Counted from the stretch's first letter, positions 46,661-55,503 are shown. The stretch is 64,000 nucleotides of DNA from Photobacterium ganghwense (GCF_003025595.1 NZ_PYMI01000007.1:1-64000), one strand, 5' to 3'. A program made the numbers and translations. The notes: generated by a model not told the origin, from the letters alone.

Positions 46661-48369
46661 AAATTAATCGCCCAACTAAATAGATTATGTACAGGCGTAG
46701 TTAAATCTTCTGTGAAAGAACCGTAATTAGGGCCAATAATATATCTGCCTACATTTTCTGCGGGTTCTATATCTTTAAACCAGCTCTTTTTATTGGCAGC
46801 TTTTGCGAGGATTACTCGTTGGTCATCTGTAAATCGGTCAAGGCAATCTTCTAGAGTTACCGACCGATTTGAATACGCTTGAATATGAGCGTTTATTGCG
46901 TCGGCTCCCTTCCTTTCAACGGCCATATTCAATAGTTCTGGGATAACGGTCGTGGGACAAGCAGTAAAGATAACATCCTCTGTTGATCTATTATGATCCC
47001 ATTCAAATACAGAAATACCAGCTGCTATAGCATTTTCTCTGTGCTCTCGATGCTGTTCAGCTTTATCTGAATCCTTAAAAATTGCTGTAGGGTAACCTAG
47101 TGACGAAAAAATTTGCGCCCTTGCAAACATGGCATCACCACCGCCGTCCGCACAATGGACGCCTTTGGATGTAATCGTCTGATCGAAATGAAGATCTATT
47201 CCTCTTACTATCCCAATTTCCGTTTTTCCTTCACATACGATAACACTTTTGCTGAAGAAGGATTCGGCGCAAGCGCGTAACGTTGCTTGCTGTAGACCTT
47301 CTCCGTTTAGACTGTATATCGTATGTTGAATATGTTCAGGGCTGAAAGCTACCTGAGCAGGTGTAGGTCTGCGCATTACGTGGAGTTGTTGAGCCTGCAA
47401 TTCACGAAGCACATAAGGCGAGTGAGTTGTGATGAATACTTGCTGCGTTGGCTCAACATCTTTAGAGCCTAGCTCGTTGAGTAAACGAGTAATTCGATAT
47501 GGCTCTAGTCCGTATTCAGCTTCATCAACAATGATTACTTTAGAGTGACTGGCCGCTTTCTGCAGGCCGCTAATTAGAAGTCTGGACGAACCTGTGCCTA
47601 ATTGTCTAAGAGGAGTATTATCACTGTTGTGAAGACTTATAGCACCATTGGATAAGGAGATTCCATTTACATCTAATAATGCTTTCAGTTCGCCAACGGG
47701 AACACCTAAGCCATTGGATATATTCTGGACTTGTTGCAAAACGCCAGCAACCCCTTCAACTTGTTGTTGTGCGAAGGCTTCACGGGTCTGTCTTCCTAAC
47801 TGCGCAAGAGTGCTTGATACATCCAATGTCTCTTCAGAAAGCTTGTTAAGGATTGAACGGCTGCCCCAAGCAAGGTTCTGGTGCGCAGTTGTGCCTAAGC
47901 GAGCAGGAGATAAAAGCTCTCTATGTTTCCATGGTAATCTACGTTCTAATCCATCCGCTTCAGCCCTTTCCGAATACAGTCGCCAATCTGGGTCTAAGTC
48001 ACAATCTACGGTTAATTTTATGGTTAGAACAGTTTCAGTACCTTGCTGAGGCTCATCAAGGATTTCTTTAGTAGTAGCATTATATCCCCTTAAGAAGAAT
48101 CCATAGCTTTCGATATTCTTCAGATCATCATGCAGATCACCTAGGGTGATTGTTATCGATAGTGGAGATTGGATATTAAGTTGGTAAAAATCAGCATCGT
48201 TGAATGAATAAGAACGTCGAGCACCGAGCGTAAGATCGATAGCATCTAATAGTGTAGATTTACCTGAATCACCGGGACCAATTAGGCAATTTAATCCTGG
48301 CTTTGGGTGCCATGATAGTTTTTTGATTGTTCTAAAGTTTTGTATTTCTATATGGCGTATAACTGACAT
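46657..48369 (-). CDS. gajA: Gabija protein GajA, OLD-family ATPase-nuclease
   Basis: A 570-residue class 2 OLD protein. The ABC-ATPase half shows Walker A GPGDSGKST (about 31-39), a signature region LGTGSSRLLISGL and Walker B KVIIVDEAEYGLEP. The TOPRIM nuclease half carries VIVCEGKTE and FKDSDKAEQ. GajA nicks phage DNA when nucleotide levels fall. The ATG at 48369 starts the family's normal N-terminus (RHIEIQNFRTI); the upstream 24 codons are not supported. Confidence 0.88.
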   Translation of the reverse strand: MSVIRHIEIQNFRTIKKLSWHPKPGLNCLIGPGDSGKSTLLDAIDLTLGARRSYSFNDADFYQLNIQSPLSITITLGDLHDDLKNIESYGFFLRGYNATTKEILDEPQQGTETVLTIKLTVDCDLDPDWRLYSERAEADGLERRLPWKHRELLSPARLGTTAHQNLAWGSRSILNKLSEETLDVSSTLAQLGRQTREAFAQQQVEGVAGVLQQVQNISNGLGVPVGELKALLDVNGISLSNGAISLHNSDNTPLRQLGTGSSRLLISGLQKAASHSKVIIVDEAEYGLEPYRITRLLNELGSKDVEPTQQVFITTHSPYVLRELQAQQLHVMRRPTPAQVAFSPEHIQHTIYSLNGEGLQQATLRACAESFFSKSVIVCEGKTEIGIVRGIDLHFDQTITSKGVHCADGGGDAMFARAQIFSSLGYPTAIFKDSDKAEQHREHRENAIAAGISVFEWDHNRSTEDVIFTACPTTVIPELLNMAVERKGADAINAHIQAYSNRSVTLEDCLDRFTDDQRVILAKAANKKSWFKDIEPAENVGRYIIGPNYGSFTEDLTTPVHNLFSWAINL

Positions 48370-48596
48370 GAATAATTCTCTGCGTATCAAACTAACACCA
48401 GTATACGCCTGGCATCTGCTAGAGAATAAGATCACCAGCACTGATTTGACATTTTATGATACTACGCACTTAATGCTGACCTCTGAATAAATGAGGATTG
48501 ATTGTGGTCCAACGAAAACTAAGTAGTGCAGCAGACACGATTAGTCCATGTCCTCTCTGGTTGAGGGTAGGTGAAGCCCGTGCTAGTTAGGAATGA

Positions 48597-48613
48597 GGTA
48601 ACAGATTGTTACC
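48597..48613. repeat. Inverted repeat in the gap upstream of gajA
   Basis: GGTAAC-agatt-GTTACC lies in the gap of about 420 bases (48370-48788) between gajA and the GYQP protein gene. The rest of that gap contains no supportable gene; this may be an operator or a weak terminator. Confidence 0.4.
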
Positions 48614-48788
48614 CAAGTTAATTTTATAGCTGCTAGCGCTTCGTCCAGCATGATGTTTGGGGCAAAACTTTGTTAGCTGGGGTCACACTGACAACTCCTT
48701 TGACAGAAACATGTTAGCGCGGCTGCTCTAAAATGCTTCTGTCGGATGAAGAAAAGTATGTCGATACCTTGATCGTTTTATATCTTCT

Positions 48789-48974
48789 TTATTCTGCGCC
48801 AGGAGGAGTTGGGGTAGGATTTGTTGGACTGTCACCCGCACCAGTAGGTTGATAACCGGCACCAGGTTCACCGCTTGGCATAGGTACTGGTTGGGAAGGT
48901 TGGTAGCCTTTGTGTAGTTCTGAAGGTGATACTTGCGGTTGATAACCATTATTTGAATTTTTTCTTTCTGTCAT
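48789..48974 (-). CDS. Small GYQP-repeat, proline-rich protein
   Basis: A 61-residue protein with three GYQP repeats (NGYQPQ, KGYQPS, AGYQPT) and a Pro/Gly/Thr-rich tail; probably unstructured. The ATG at 48974 lies one base after the stop of the DUF6338 gene, with AGGG upstream, so the two are coupled. Many genomes have short proteins of this look beside DUF6338 genes (from memory). Function unknown. It could be a membrane-protein partner or a phage-sensing bait. Confidence 0.6.
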   Translation of the reverse strand: MTERKNSNNGYQPQVSPSELHKGYQPSQPVPMPSGEPGAGYQPTGAGDSPTNPTPTPPGAE

Positions 48975-48975
48975 T

Positions 48976-49575
48976 TTAAACGTCCCTAAATTCAATATGA
49001 GAGATTTCGCTGGTCAAGATAATGACTCCAGCGGTTTGGTTTATAGCTCGCTCAAAAGAACCATCATCTCCAAGTTTCCATGTTTGCTCAAGATATAGTT
49101 GCTCTTCAGCAGGAGAGCTGGAAGCGAAGGATTTTGGGCCATAATAACCTGCTATAACAGTGCCGTTATTAAGGATTACTTTCACCCAATAACACCTACC
49201 TTTTGCAAAAAAGTAGTCCCATGGCTTCTGAGTTGGATGATGTAAGTTTTTCTTAAATTTTTCAGATTCCCTTAACGCCTTCCATGAGAAAGCTAAAATT
49301 ACGGGGAACACCAGTAACACGAAAACGTAGAAGAAAATATATAAATTTGGGTGTGCAACTTTGAAACTTTCAGTTCCTGTTCCAGCTTCAACGGTAACTA
49401 TAAACCAGTACAAAATGGCATAGTTTATACAGCTATATGTGATTGCATCAACTAACTGCTTTGAAGAGTCCTTCAAATGAGAGGGGTAAAGAAGCTCATA
49501 AGTTTTCATACTTATAAAGCCGGGAATAACAAACATGATGAAAAGTTGTAATTTATCTATATCCCAAATACTCAT
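48976..49575 (-). CDS. DUF6338 family membrane protein
   Basis: A 199-residue protein with three hydrophobic helices (about residues 9-25, 46-62 and 79-98) and a cytoplasmic C-terminal half ending in a small beta domain (YYWVKVILNNGTVIAGYYG-like and VIILTSEISHIEF). I assign it to DUF6338, whose function is unknown. It is coupled to the GYQP protein downstream and lies 128 bases after the caspase gene, on the same strand. A membrane effector or an independent defence unit are both possible. Confidence 0.65.
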   Translation of the reverse strand: MSIWDIDKLQLFIMFVIPGFISMKTYELLYPSHLKDSSKQLVDAITYSCINYAILYWFIVTVEAGTGTESFKVAHPNLYIFFYVFVLLVFPVILAFSWKALRESEKFKKNLHHPTQKPWDYFFAKGRCYWVKVILNNGTVIAGYYGPKSFASSSPAEEQLYLEQTWKLGDDGSFERAINQTAGVIILTSEISHIEFRDV

Positions 49576-49703
49576 TTATTATTCCGCTCAATACAACGTA
49601 CCGAAAGATCATACCATAACTCATCCATATGCATATAATATCTGTGTTTTCTCAGTTGATGTAGAGAGAAACGGAACACGCGTCCGACAATTATTATGCA
49701 CTG

Positions 49704-50651
49704 TTATAGCCGTTTCTCATTTACTAGTCGCCAGTATTGATAGCCGAGAGCTGTCAACCTACAAGACGTAGAATTCAGCGCAGCGTAATACATAAACTCT
49801 GCATTAACTGGCACAACCAAGCCTACGCTTTGATACTTCTGTAAGTCTTTAAATATCTTTACATTATCTGGGTCTGCACTTGCCTCAGTGTCTTCATAAG
49901 ATGGATCTAACTTATGTTCTGAATCTGCTGTTGGAAAGTACTGCGTAATTTTTCGCAATGTTTCAAATGGCACTTTCGGTGGGATAATTCGCAGCGGAGA
50001 AAAATTAGTGACATTTGTCTTAAAGATTGGCCTCTGATCCCATGCACCAAGAGCTTCATCAACATATGCATAAAGAGAGCCAGGAGTTATATTACCTCGA
50101 ATATCTGCCGCTCCCCCTTTCAATGCATCGACTAATAGAGATGTAAAAATGCCCGCACCATTTGCTTCTAGAGCGTATTCGCTATCTCGACTAGCTGTTA
50201 ATACAGACATACCTTCAGCCAACTGAGCTGTTCCATTACCAGATAGACTTGGAGATGCCATTGCGCCAGAGTGGCAACAATCAAGGATAATGACCTTATT
50301 TCTTGCTTTTGACTGGTTTGCTAGCGTTAGGATTTCATCCATCGCTACACCTTCATCATACTTTTTAGCGTCTGTAGTAACTAAATAGCCACCTGTGCTT
50401 TTTATGAATCCATGACCCGAAAAATAAAGCAGAGCCATGTCGCAATCGCCACTAAATAGCTGTTCAATAGCTTCACGCAGTACTGATCTAGTAATGTTGG
50501 TGGATGGGCATGTAATTTTTCGTACCCCAAAGTTTGGTGAGCCATCTCCATTCGACTCAAGTACTGTTGCCAAAGTATTGGCGTCATTTACACAGCCACC
50601 AAGTGGTGAATTAGGGTAATCATTTATTCCAATAATCAGTGCCTTTTTCAT
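49704..50651 (-). CDS. Caspase-like protease (type IV Thoeris effector)
   Basis: A 315-residue peptidase C14 protein. The catalytic His is His80 in YFSGHG and the Cys is Cys126 in LDCCHSG. The protease domain covers about 1-215. A C-terminal domain of about 100 residues, ending in LTALGYQYWRLVNEKRL, would be the ligand or partner domain. It lies 8 bases after the TIR-like gene. In type IV Thoeris (Rousset, Sorek and colleagues, from memory) a TIR-made N7-cADPR signal activates such a caspase, which then degrades host proteins. Confidence 0.82.
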   Translation of the reverse strand: MKKALIIGINDYPNSPLGGCVNDANTLATVLESNGDGSPNFGVRKITCPSTNITRSVLREAIEQLFSGDCDMALLYFSGHGFIKSTGGYLVTTDAKKYDEGVAMDEILTLANQSKARNKVIILDCCHSGAMASPSLSGNGTAQLAEGMSVLTASRDSEYALEANGAGIFTSLLVDALKGGAADIRGNITPGSLYAYVDEALGAWDQRPIFKTNVTNFSPLRIIPPKVPFETLRKITQYFPTADSEHKLDPSYEDTEASADPDNVKIFKDLQKYQSVGLVVPVNAEFMYYAALNSTSCRLTALGYQYWRLVNEKRL

Positions 50652-50659
50652 GGAAACCT

Positions 50660-51070
50660 CTATTTATTCTTCCCTTCACCCATTAATTGGTCAATAGCCG
50701 CTGCAATCTTATCCCAGTCCCAAGCAATGGTTCTATTACGCTGTAAACCACTTGGTAGATTACTTGTTGTATTTGCACCATCTACGTATACACCAAATAC
50801 AGGGACGTCTTTCTCCTTGGCCATAGCAATCTCTTTGGAAACACCGGTAGCACTCGCCATTGTTTTACCGCATAGCACAATAAGCATGTTGCACTTACCA
50901 ATCTTGGTCTTGATCAATGATTCCCATTGGTCCTGAGGTAATGATGACTTGGACGACCAGTCTTCAATTGAGAATGGAGTTTTTGAATTTTTCGATTGGC
51001 CTACAAACAAGTGCTTCTGTGTAACGTTGTGATCAAAATCGAAACTTATAAATACTCTTGGGTTTGCCAT
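50660..51070 (-). CDS. TIR-like signalling protein, ThsB type (DUF1863)
   Basis: A 136-residue MTH538/DUF1863 TIR-like protein. The fold is marked by RVFISFDFDHN, DWSSKSSLPQDQW and MLIVLCGKT. The likely catalytic Glu is Glu80 in GVSKEIAMA. ThsB proteins sense phage infection and make a cyclic ADP-ribose signal from NAD. The ATG at 51070 follows AAGGA; the longer frame is not needed. It is the first gene of the pair with the caspase-like effector. Confidence 0.82.
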   Translation of the reverse strand: MANPRVFISFDFDHNVTQKHLFVGQSKNSKTPFSIEDWSSKSSLPQDQWESLIKTKIGKCNMLIVLCGKTMASATGVSKEIAMAKEKDVPVFGVYVDGANTTSNLPSGLQRNRTIAWDWDKIAAAIDQLMGEGKNK

Positions 51071-52061
51071 CTTGTCTTCCTTACGTTGATGCAATTGGGT
51101 TTGATACTGTTCTATCGCCCTTAACCTTCTCAGACCTCAGAAAATACAGCTCATGCCTGTAGAGTCTCAAGAGCTCAACTAGATTCATAATCTGTTATTG
51201 GGGAAAGTAGGTCAAGAACTGACAAGAGAAAGAAGTCAAGAAATTGGAACTAAACGGTTTGCCATAACAGTATATTTATGACAGATAGGGAATACGGAAT
51301 GAAATCGATGGGAAATGATCAGCAACAGATATGATCGTTTAGATGCAAAGAAGGGGGAATGAATTGGATAATGGATCCCTGAATTTCTCATTGAGAATTT
51401 TACATCTGTAAGTTAGAGATGCCGCTGCCATCTCAATGCCACCTTTTGTTCCTTACGAACTGACTGTGACCAGTGCTGCGCGGACCCACATACAAAGTAT
51501 GCCTCATATTTTAAGACCAAGGGGCGTATGCTTGGTCTGGGGTAATGATAGATAGTATTGAGTACATGGGCAACCGTTAAAGTCTCTGTCTGAGCTCTTT
51601 GGGTTATGAAGAGTTTTAGCCTTCTTTTTCAGCGGTAGTTTATTGCTCAACATAATAAAAATAGGCGTACTGAAAGTTTGAAAGTACGTACTGAAAGTTT
51701 GAATTAACCCTTTTTCCAAGTGCTCATAATTTTATAAGTAATTGATTTTAAATGATAAATGTCAATATTGATGGTTCTCAAATAAAGTGGGTTTTGCATG
51801 ACAAAAAATGACCCAAAAATATAACTAATATATTGATTATTATAATAAAAATATTATTCCTCCTATTGTTGTATTCATACTTTCAAGAAATGCGTAGTGA
51901 ATGTATGTTTTTAATCCTACTTATTGATTTTAATGAAATTAATTTGGTTAAATTTACTGTTTTTTTCATTTTTCTCGAAAATCTTAAGTTTTTAAGCTAT
52001 AAAACTCTATGGTTTTATTTTTTTCATGAATCATGAAAAATGTATAAGGCGTGTATTTACG
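51071..52061. other. Gene-poor AT-rich gap
   Basis: About 990 bases with no supportable gene. It contains the hairpin AGACCAAG/CTTGGTCT (51514-51538) and two direct repeats of CGTACTGAAAGTTTGAA (51666-51682 and 51687-51703). The stretch 51750-52060 is very AT-rich. The promoters of the TIR-caspase pair and of the gene at 52062 must lie here. Confidence 0.6.
51666..51703 (+). repeat. Two direct copies of a 17-base repeat
   Basis: CGTACTGAAAGTTTGAA occurs at 51666-51682 and again at 51687-51703, a 21-base period, so the two copies lie on the same DNA face. It could be paired binding sites or a replication slip. Confidence 0.75.
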
Positions 52062-53015
52062 ATGATACAACTTCATAACGAACCCAATCTTATTGGCTTA
52101 CCGTCAGAATTCAACGCTGTCTATACGCTTGGAGAAATGGGTGGTAGGCCGCAGCTTAAAATGACAGTTAATGGTCAGCCGATAACTTTTAATATTTTTT
52201 ATGCTCATATACATCGTAAAGAAAGTATTAAAAGCTATTTAAAACGACGACCAAAAGCTAACGACATACTTTTCTGTAATCACCTTAGCGATTATCTTAG
52301 ACAGTTATGCCATGACTCAAACATCAACTATGCCGATGACTCCGGAAACGTAAGAGTAATGACTGGTAACATATGCATATTCATTGGCAATAGACCTCCG
52401 ATAAAACAAGATAAATCTCACCAGTTTATGACCATCGGTATCATGAAGTGCTTATTTGCCCTTTTCGCTGAAAAGGACCTTATCAATGAGACCTATGCGA
52501 ATATTGCATCTAAAGCTGACATTTCGGTTGGTATGGTTACAAAGGCAATGAAGTACCTTATTGAAAACAACCATATAGTAAAGAATAAACGCCAAAGAAG
52601 GTTTTTACATGAGCCTGAGTTGCGTTATGAATGGTTAAAAAGTTATGGTCACATTTTAGCTCGCTATCACCAGCTAACGACTTATCCTCCGGTTGATAAT
52701 TGGGAAGATATCTTATTGCAGCCAGGAGATGTTTGGGGTGGAGAAGTGGCTGCAACTCAACTTACAAAATACAACCGCCCTCACGAGATACTATTATTTA
52801 GCCGACACCAACCCGCTAAGTACTCTATCGGACATAAAGAATTACCTCCTCTTAAAGTCGTAAAGCCATTTTGGGGTGAGTCTTTAAAGATTGGTAAATC
52901 TGCGTTGGCGTTACTTACTATAGCAGAGTTGCTACTATCTAAGGATGCTCGAAATAGAGAAGTGGCTTATCTTATCAATGATAAATACGGAGAGTTCAAC
53001 ACATTACCTTTGTGA
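52062..53015 (+). CDS. AbiEi-like winged-helix protein, no toxin partner seen
   Basis: About 317 residues. The N-terminal third reads like AbiEi_2-type antitoxin proteins, with a NYADDSGNVRV-IFIGNRPP segment resembling a small nuclease-like fold. It is followed by a winged helix (YANIASKADISVGMVTKAMKYLIENNHIV, about 155-185) and a longer C-terminal domain. Type IV antitoxins repress their own operon and oppose an AbiEii nucleotidyltransferase, but no such gene is adjacent. The ATG at 52062 has AAGG upstream. It could equally be a stand-alone regulator. Confidence 0.5.
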   Translation: MIQLHNEPNLIGLPSEFNAVYTLGEMGGRPQLKMTVNGQPITFNIFYAHIHRKESIKSYLKRRPKANDILFCNHLSDYLRQLCHDSNINYADDSGNVRVMTGNICIFIGNRPPIKQDKSHQFMTIGIMKCLFALFAEKDLINETYANIASKADISVGMVTKAMKYLIENNHIVKNKRQRRFLHEPELRYEWLKSYGHILARYHQLTTYPPVDNWEDILLQPGDVWGGEVAATQLTKYNRPHEILLFSRHQPAKYSIGHKELPPLKVVKPFWGESLKIGKSALALLTIAELLLSKDARNREVAYLINDKYGEFNTLPL

Positions 53016-53109
53016 ACTTTGTTATGTTAGGAAGTTCAAAACTGACTTTCATAAACATAGGAATAGCAAAAATAGAATCATACTGGCAAATTGGTGGATG
53101 GGAGGTTTT

Positions 53110-53262
53110 ATGACCGATAAACAACGCAGAGCTATCTTGTACCGTGCCGCTCGTAACCGACGAAACGGTTTGCATCTTAAAAGTGACGATCACCTTGAGC
53201 GTAGTGTTAAGGAATCACGGCAGTGGCGAGAATCCATTGAATTGAAATCATCTAGAACCTAA
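53110..53262 (+). CDS. Small basic protein, 50 residues
   Basis: Unrecognised. A GGAGG ribosome site stands 4 bases before the ATG, which makes translation likely. The protein is Arg-rich (about ten Arg), opening with TDKQRRAILYRAARNRRNGLHLKSDD. It may bind nucleic acid. It lies between the AbiEi-like gene and another small ORF on the same strand. Confidence 0.5.
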   Translation: MTDKQRRAILYRAARNRRNGLHLKSDDHLERSVKESRQWRESIELKSSRT

Positions 53263-53319
53263 ACCAAATAAATTTAAGCACTACTGATTAATCTTACACT
53301 ATAAGCAGGGATAAAATGC

Positions 53320-53541
53320 ATGACTGACCCATACTTAAACTTATTGCCGACATTAGAAGAATTCGAACTGCCAGATGTTCCTTGGAAAGTTGTTGACCCA
53401 TCATCGTTACCGAAAGCCACTCTTTCAGCATTCGATTCATTTATGAGCGGAGCTAGCGTTCCTCATCGAGTATTCGTTTATAGTCATGACTACTCGCGTT
53501 TTTGCATGCTAGTTCGCCGTGGGGATATAACGTTATCTTAG
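53320..53541 (+). CDS. Small hypothetical protein, 73 residues
   Basis: Unrecognised; acidic N-terminal half (DPYLNLLPTLEEFELPDVPW) and an ending VFVYSHDYSRFCMLVRRGD. No strong ribosome site and no domain that I know. Its position after the basic 50-residue gene suggests one small transcription unit. Confidence 0.35.
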   Translation: MTDPYLNLLPTLEEFELPDVPWKVVDPSSLPKATLSAFDSFMSGASVPHRVFVYSHDYSRFCMLVRRGDITLS

Positions 53542-53674
53542 GGTTCGAGTTAATTCATGCGGTGTCTAGCAGCTTATGTATATACCATCATCGGTTGGGC
53601 CGAACCAGCCTGAATCAAAGATGGGCAAAAACGTGTTTAGTGAAAATTAAGGGACGTCAGACAAACTAGGCTTG

Positions 53675-54328
53675 CTATGAGAACATGTCCACCTGAAACT
53701 CAGCTTTCTTGTTATGCAACCCCCTAGCTTCCAACCAAGAGTAAAATCTACTTCTAGAAATCGATACACCACGTTCGTTTAGTTGCTTAAGAATTTCAGC
53801 TTTGGTGGCCTTGGTGTCGAGAAGGTTCAATATAAACGCTGTATGCTCATCAAGCCTTGATTTCACCTTCTGTCCCTTTTGACGGCCAGATGATAGCCCT
53901 TTGGCCTTACGTTTAGCGTGACCAGCTTTAGCTCGCTCAGAGCGCTTCTTGGCTTCTACAGCGCTGGCAAAAGACTGCCCAATAACTGTAAAAATGATTT
54001 CAGCATTATCAACGTTCTCTGAGCTTATGATGGTGTCGTTGTATGCTAAATGTAGCTCACCGTATGAGGCTATTTGACCAATGGCACCGACTAGCTCCAT
54101 AACTTTATGGCGACCCAACCGAGTGATATCCGATACAATGATACTTTGTTGAGAGGTGATGAGAGAAAATAACTTCCGCTCACTCAACTCTGTCTTGGTG
54201 GCAGACACGTGCTCTTCTATCCAATCCGTTATTTGTATGCCACGTTTAGCAGCGTACGCCTTGATAGCTTCTCTTTGTGATTCGCCATCGGCTCTTTGTG
54301 AATCAGATACTCGAATGTAGCCAATCAT
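53675..54328 (-). CDS. Serine recombinase (resolvase/invertase family)
   Basis: A 217-residue small serine recombinase. The N-terminal catalytic domain begins GYIRVSDSQRADGESQREAI, with the nucleophile Ser in RVSDS; SDITRLGRHKVMEL matches the resolvase active-site helix. The C-terminal DNA-binding segment has an HTH (AEILKQLNERGVSISRSRFYSWLEAR). It may resolve or invert DNA in the cargo; no paired res-like sites were noticed. The ATG at 54328 is preferred over an in-frame TTG start at 54340. Confidence 0.85.
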   Translation of the reverse strand: MIGYIRVSDSQRADGESQREAIKAYAAKRGIQITDWIEEHVSATKTELSERKLFSLITSQQSIIVSDITRLGRHKVMELVGAIGQIASYGELHLAYNDTIISSENVDNAEIIFTVIGQSFASAVEAKKRSERAKAGHAKRKAKGLSSGRQKGQKVKSRLDEHTAFILNLLDTKATKAEILKQLNERGVSISRSRFYSWLEARGLHNKKAEFQVDMFS

Positions 54329-54366
54329 GCCTGTCCCCAAGTTAAGAGTTAATTGCTTGTGGAAGC

Positions 54367-54831
54367 TTATTTGCTGTTTAGGTAGTCTAATACGACTTCA
54401 TGGTGATCTTTGGTCTTGAACTTGTTAAATACATGCTCAAGGTTACCAGACTCATCAATCAGGAAGCTTGTTCGTACTACCCCCATATTTTCGCGGCCCA
54501 TAAATTTCTTGAGTTGCCAAACATTGTACTTTTCACAAACAGTGTGCTCTTCATCGGCTAGCAAAGTGAAGTTAAGCTCTTGCTTGTTGATAAAGTTAGT
54601 TAATTTTTGCGGTGTGTCTGGGCTGACACCAAGAACAACTACATTGTGGGCATCTAACTCAGCTTTAGTATCTCGTAACCCTTTAGCCTGAACTGTGCAG
54701 CCGGGTGTTGAAGCGCGTGGGTAGAAATAGAGCAGTACCTTTTTCCCCTGAAAATCAGATAGCGTCACTGGGTTATTGTCTTGGTCATTTAGGGTAAAAT
54801 CTGGTGCGATTTGTCCAGCTTCGATTGCCAT
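54367..54831 (-). CDS. bcp: Peroxiredoxin Bcp, complete island-borne copy
   Basis: A 154-residue thiol peroxidase of the Bcp/PrxQ type, with the peroxidatic Cys in YFYPRASTPGCTVQAKGLRD. The protein is clearly related to the split host bcp but not identical (for example ASTPGCT versus AMTPGCT and GRENMGVV versus GKVYDG). It keeps the region around KKFMG where the host gene was cut. Carrying a replacement would cancel the cost of insertion. It lies next to the ginD-like gene, at the inner edge of the recombination module. Confidence 0.92.
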   Translation of the reverse strand: MAIEAGQIAPDFTLNDQDNNPVTLSDFQGKKVLLYFYPRASTPGCTVQAKGLRDTKAELDAHNVVVLGVSPDTPQKLTNFINKQELNFTLLADEEHTVCEKYNVWQLKKFMGRENMGVVRTSFLIDESGNLEHVFNKFKTKDHHEVVLDYLNSK

Positions 54832-54999
54832 TGGTTTTGTCCTTACTTTCTCAATTAATGGTATGTAGCGTAGCGTTATTCGCTACGTCCTTTTTAGTGC
54901 ATTTTTATTACGTTAGAGTGTACGTTTTTATCGTTAATTTAGTGTCCTGTCTAGTGATTACACTAAACAGGACGACCTTTGAGGTTACAGTGCTAAAAG

Positions 55000-55503
55000 C
55001 TACTTTGGTTTTCTAAATTGGGGAGCAATAATATTATCTGAACGAGCCGATACGATTTTATCCATTGCCTTTTCGCGCTGACTTTCATGTAACATCTCCA
55101 TAAGTTCTTGAACTACCTTAATATGAGTGGCAGCTTGAACGGCTAACGCTTCCTTATGGCTTTGAGCTTCGTCGTAATATTCTTTTTTCTTTTTATTCGC
55201 TTGCGCTCTTTCGCCTTTCAGTGACTTTATTTCTTTTTGAAGAACTTCAATGGGGGAGTCAGTTGTTTCATCTTGAGCAACTTGTACTTCTAATGACTTA
55301 TTTTTTATCATTAAAACAACGTCATCATGTCTTCTGAGTGCGCCAGCGGAAAGCCCCGCTTCTTTTTCAACATTACTATTGTTGATTTTGAGCTTGCCCT
55401 TTCGAGCTTTATTACGCAGCTCTTTTGATGTCAACTTCGTTACATCACCACTCAAAAGTCTTTCCAATGCTTTGATTAGCTTATTTTTGGTTATCTGTGA
55501 CAT
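55000..55503 (-). CDS. ginD: Small helical recombination protein, GinD-like
   Basis: A 167-residue protein. The N-terminal half is basic and helical, with a possible DNA-binding helix pair (VEKEAGLSAGALRRHDDVV); the C-terminal half (about 90-150) is a Lys/Glu-rich coiled coil. It is the last gene of the four-gene operon and its ATG overlaps the ginC-like stop (TAATG). In GInts, ginD is described as a small helix-loop-helix-type protein required with the three integrases. Assignment rests on operon position and size. Confidence 0.75.
   Translation of the reverse strand: MSQITKNKLIKALERLLSGDVTKLTSKELRNKARKGKLKINNSNVEKEAGLSAGALRRHDDVVLMIKNKSLEVQVAQDETTDSPIEVLQKEIKSLKGERAQANKKKKEYYDEAQSHKEALAVQAATHIKVVQELMEMLHESQREKAMDKIVSARSDNIIAPQFRKPK

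Noticed and set aside
51504..51719. 71-residue frame on the minus strand in the gap beside the TIR gene
   Set aside because: It overlaps the hairpin and both direct repeats, and has no ribosome site.
53675..54328. Serine recombinase as the enzyme that integrated the island
   Set aside because: It lies inside the cargo and away from the ends, while the tyrosine-recombinase operon sits at the end next to the target gene.
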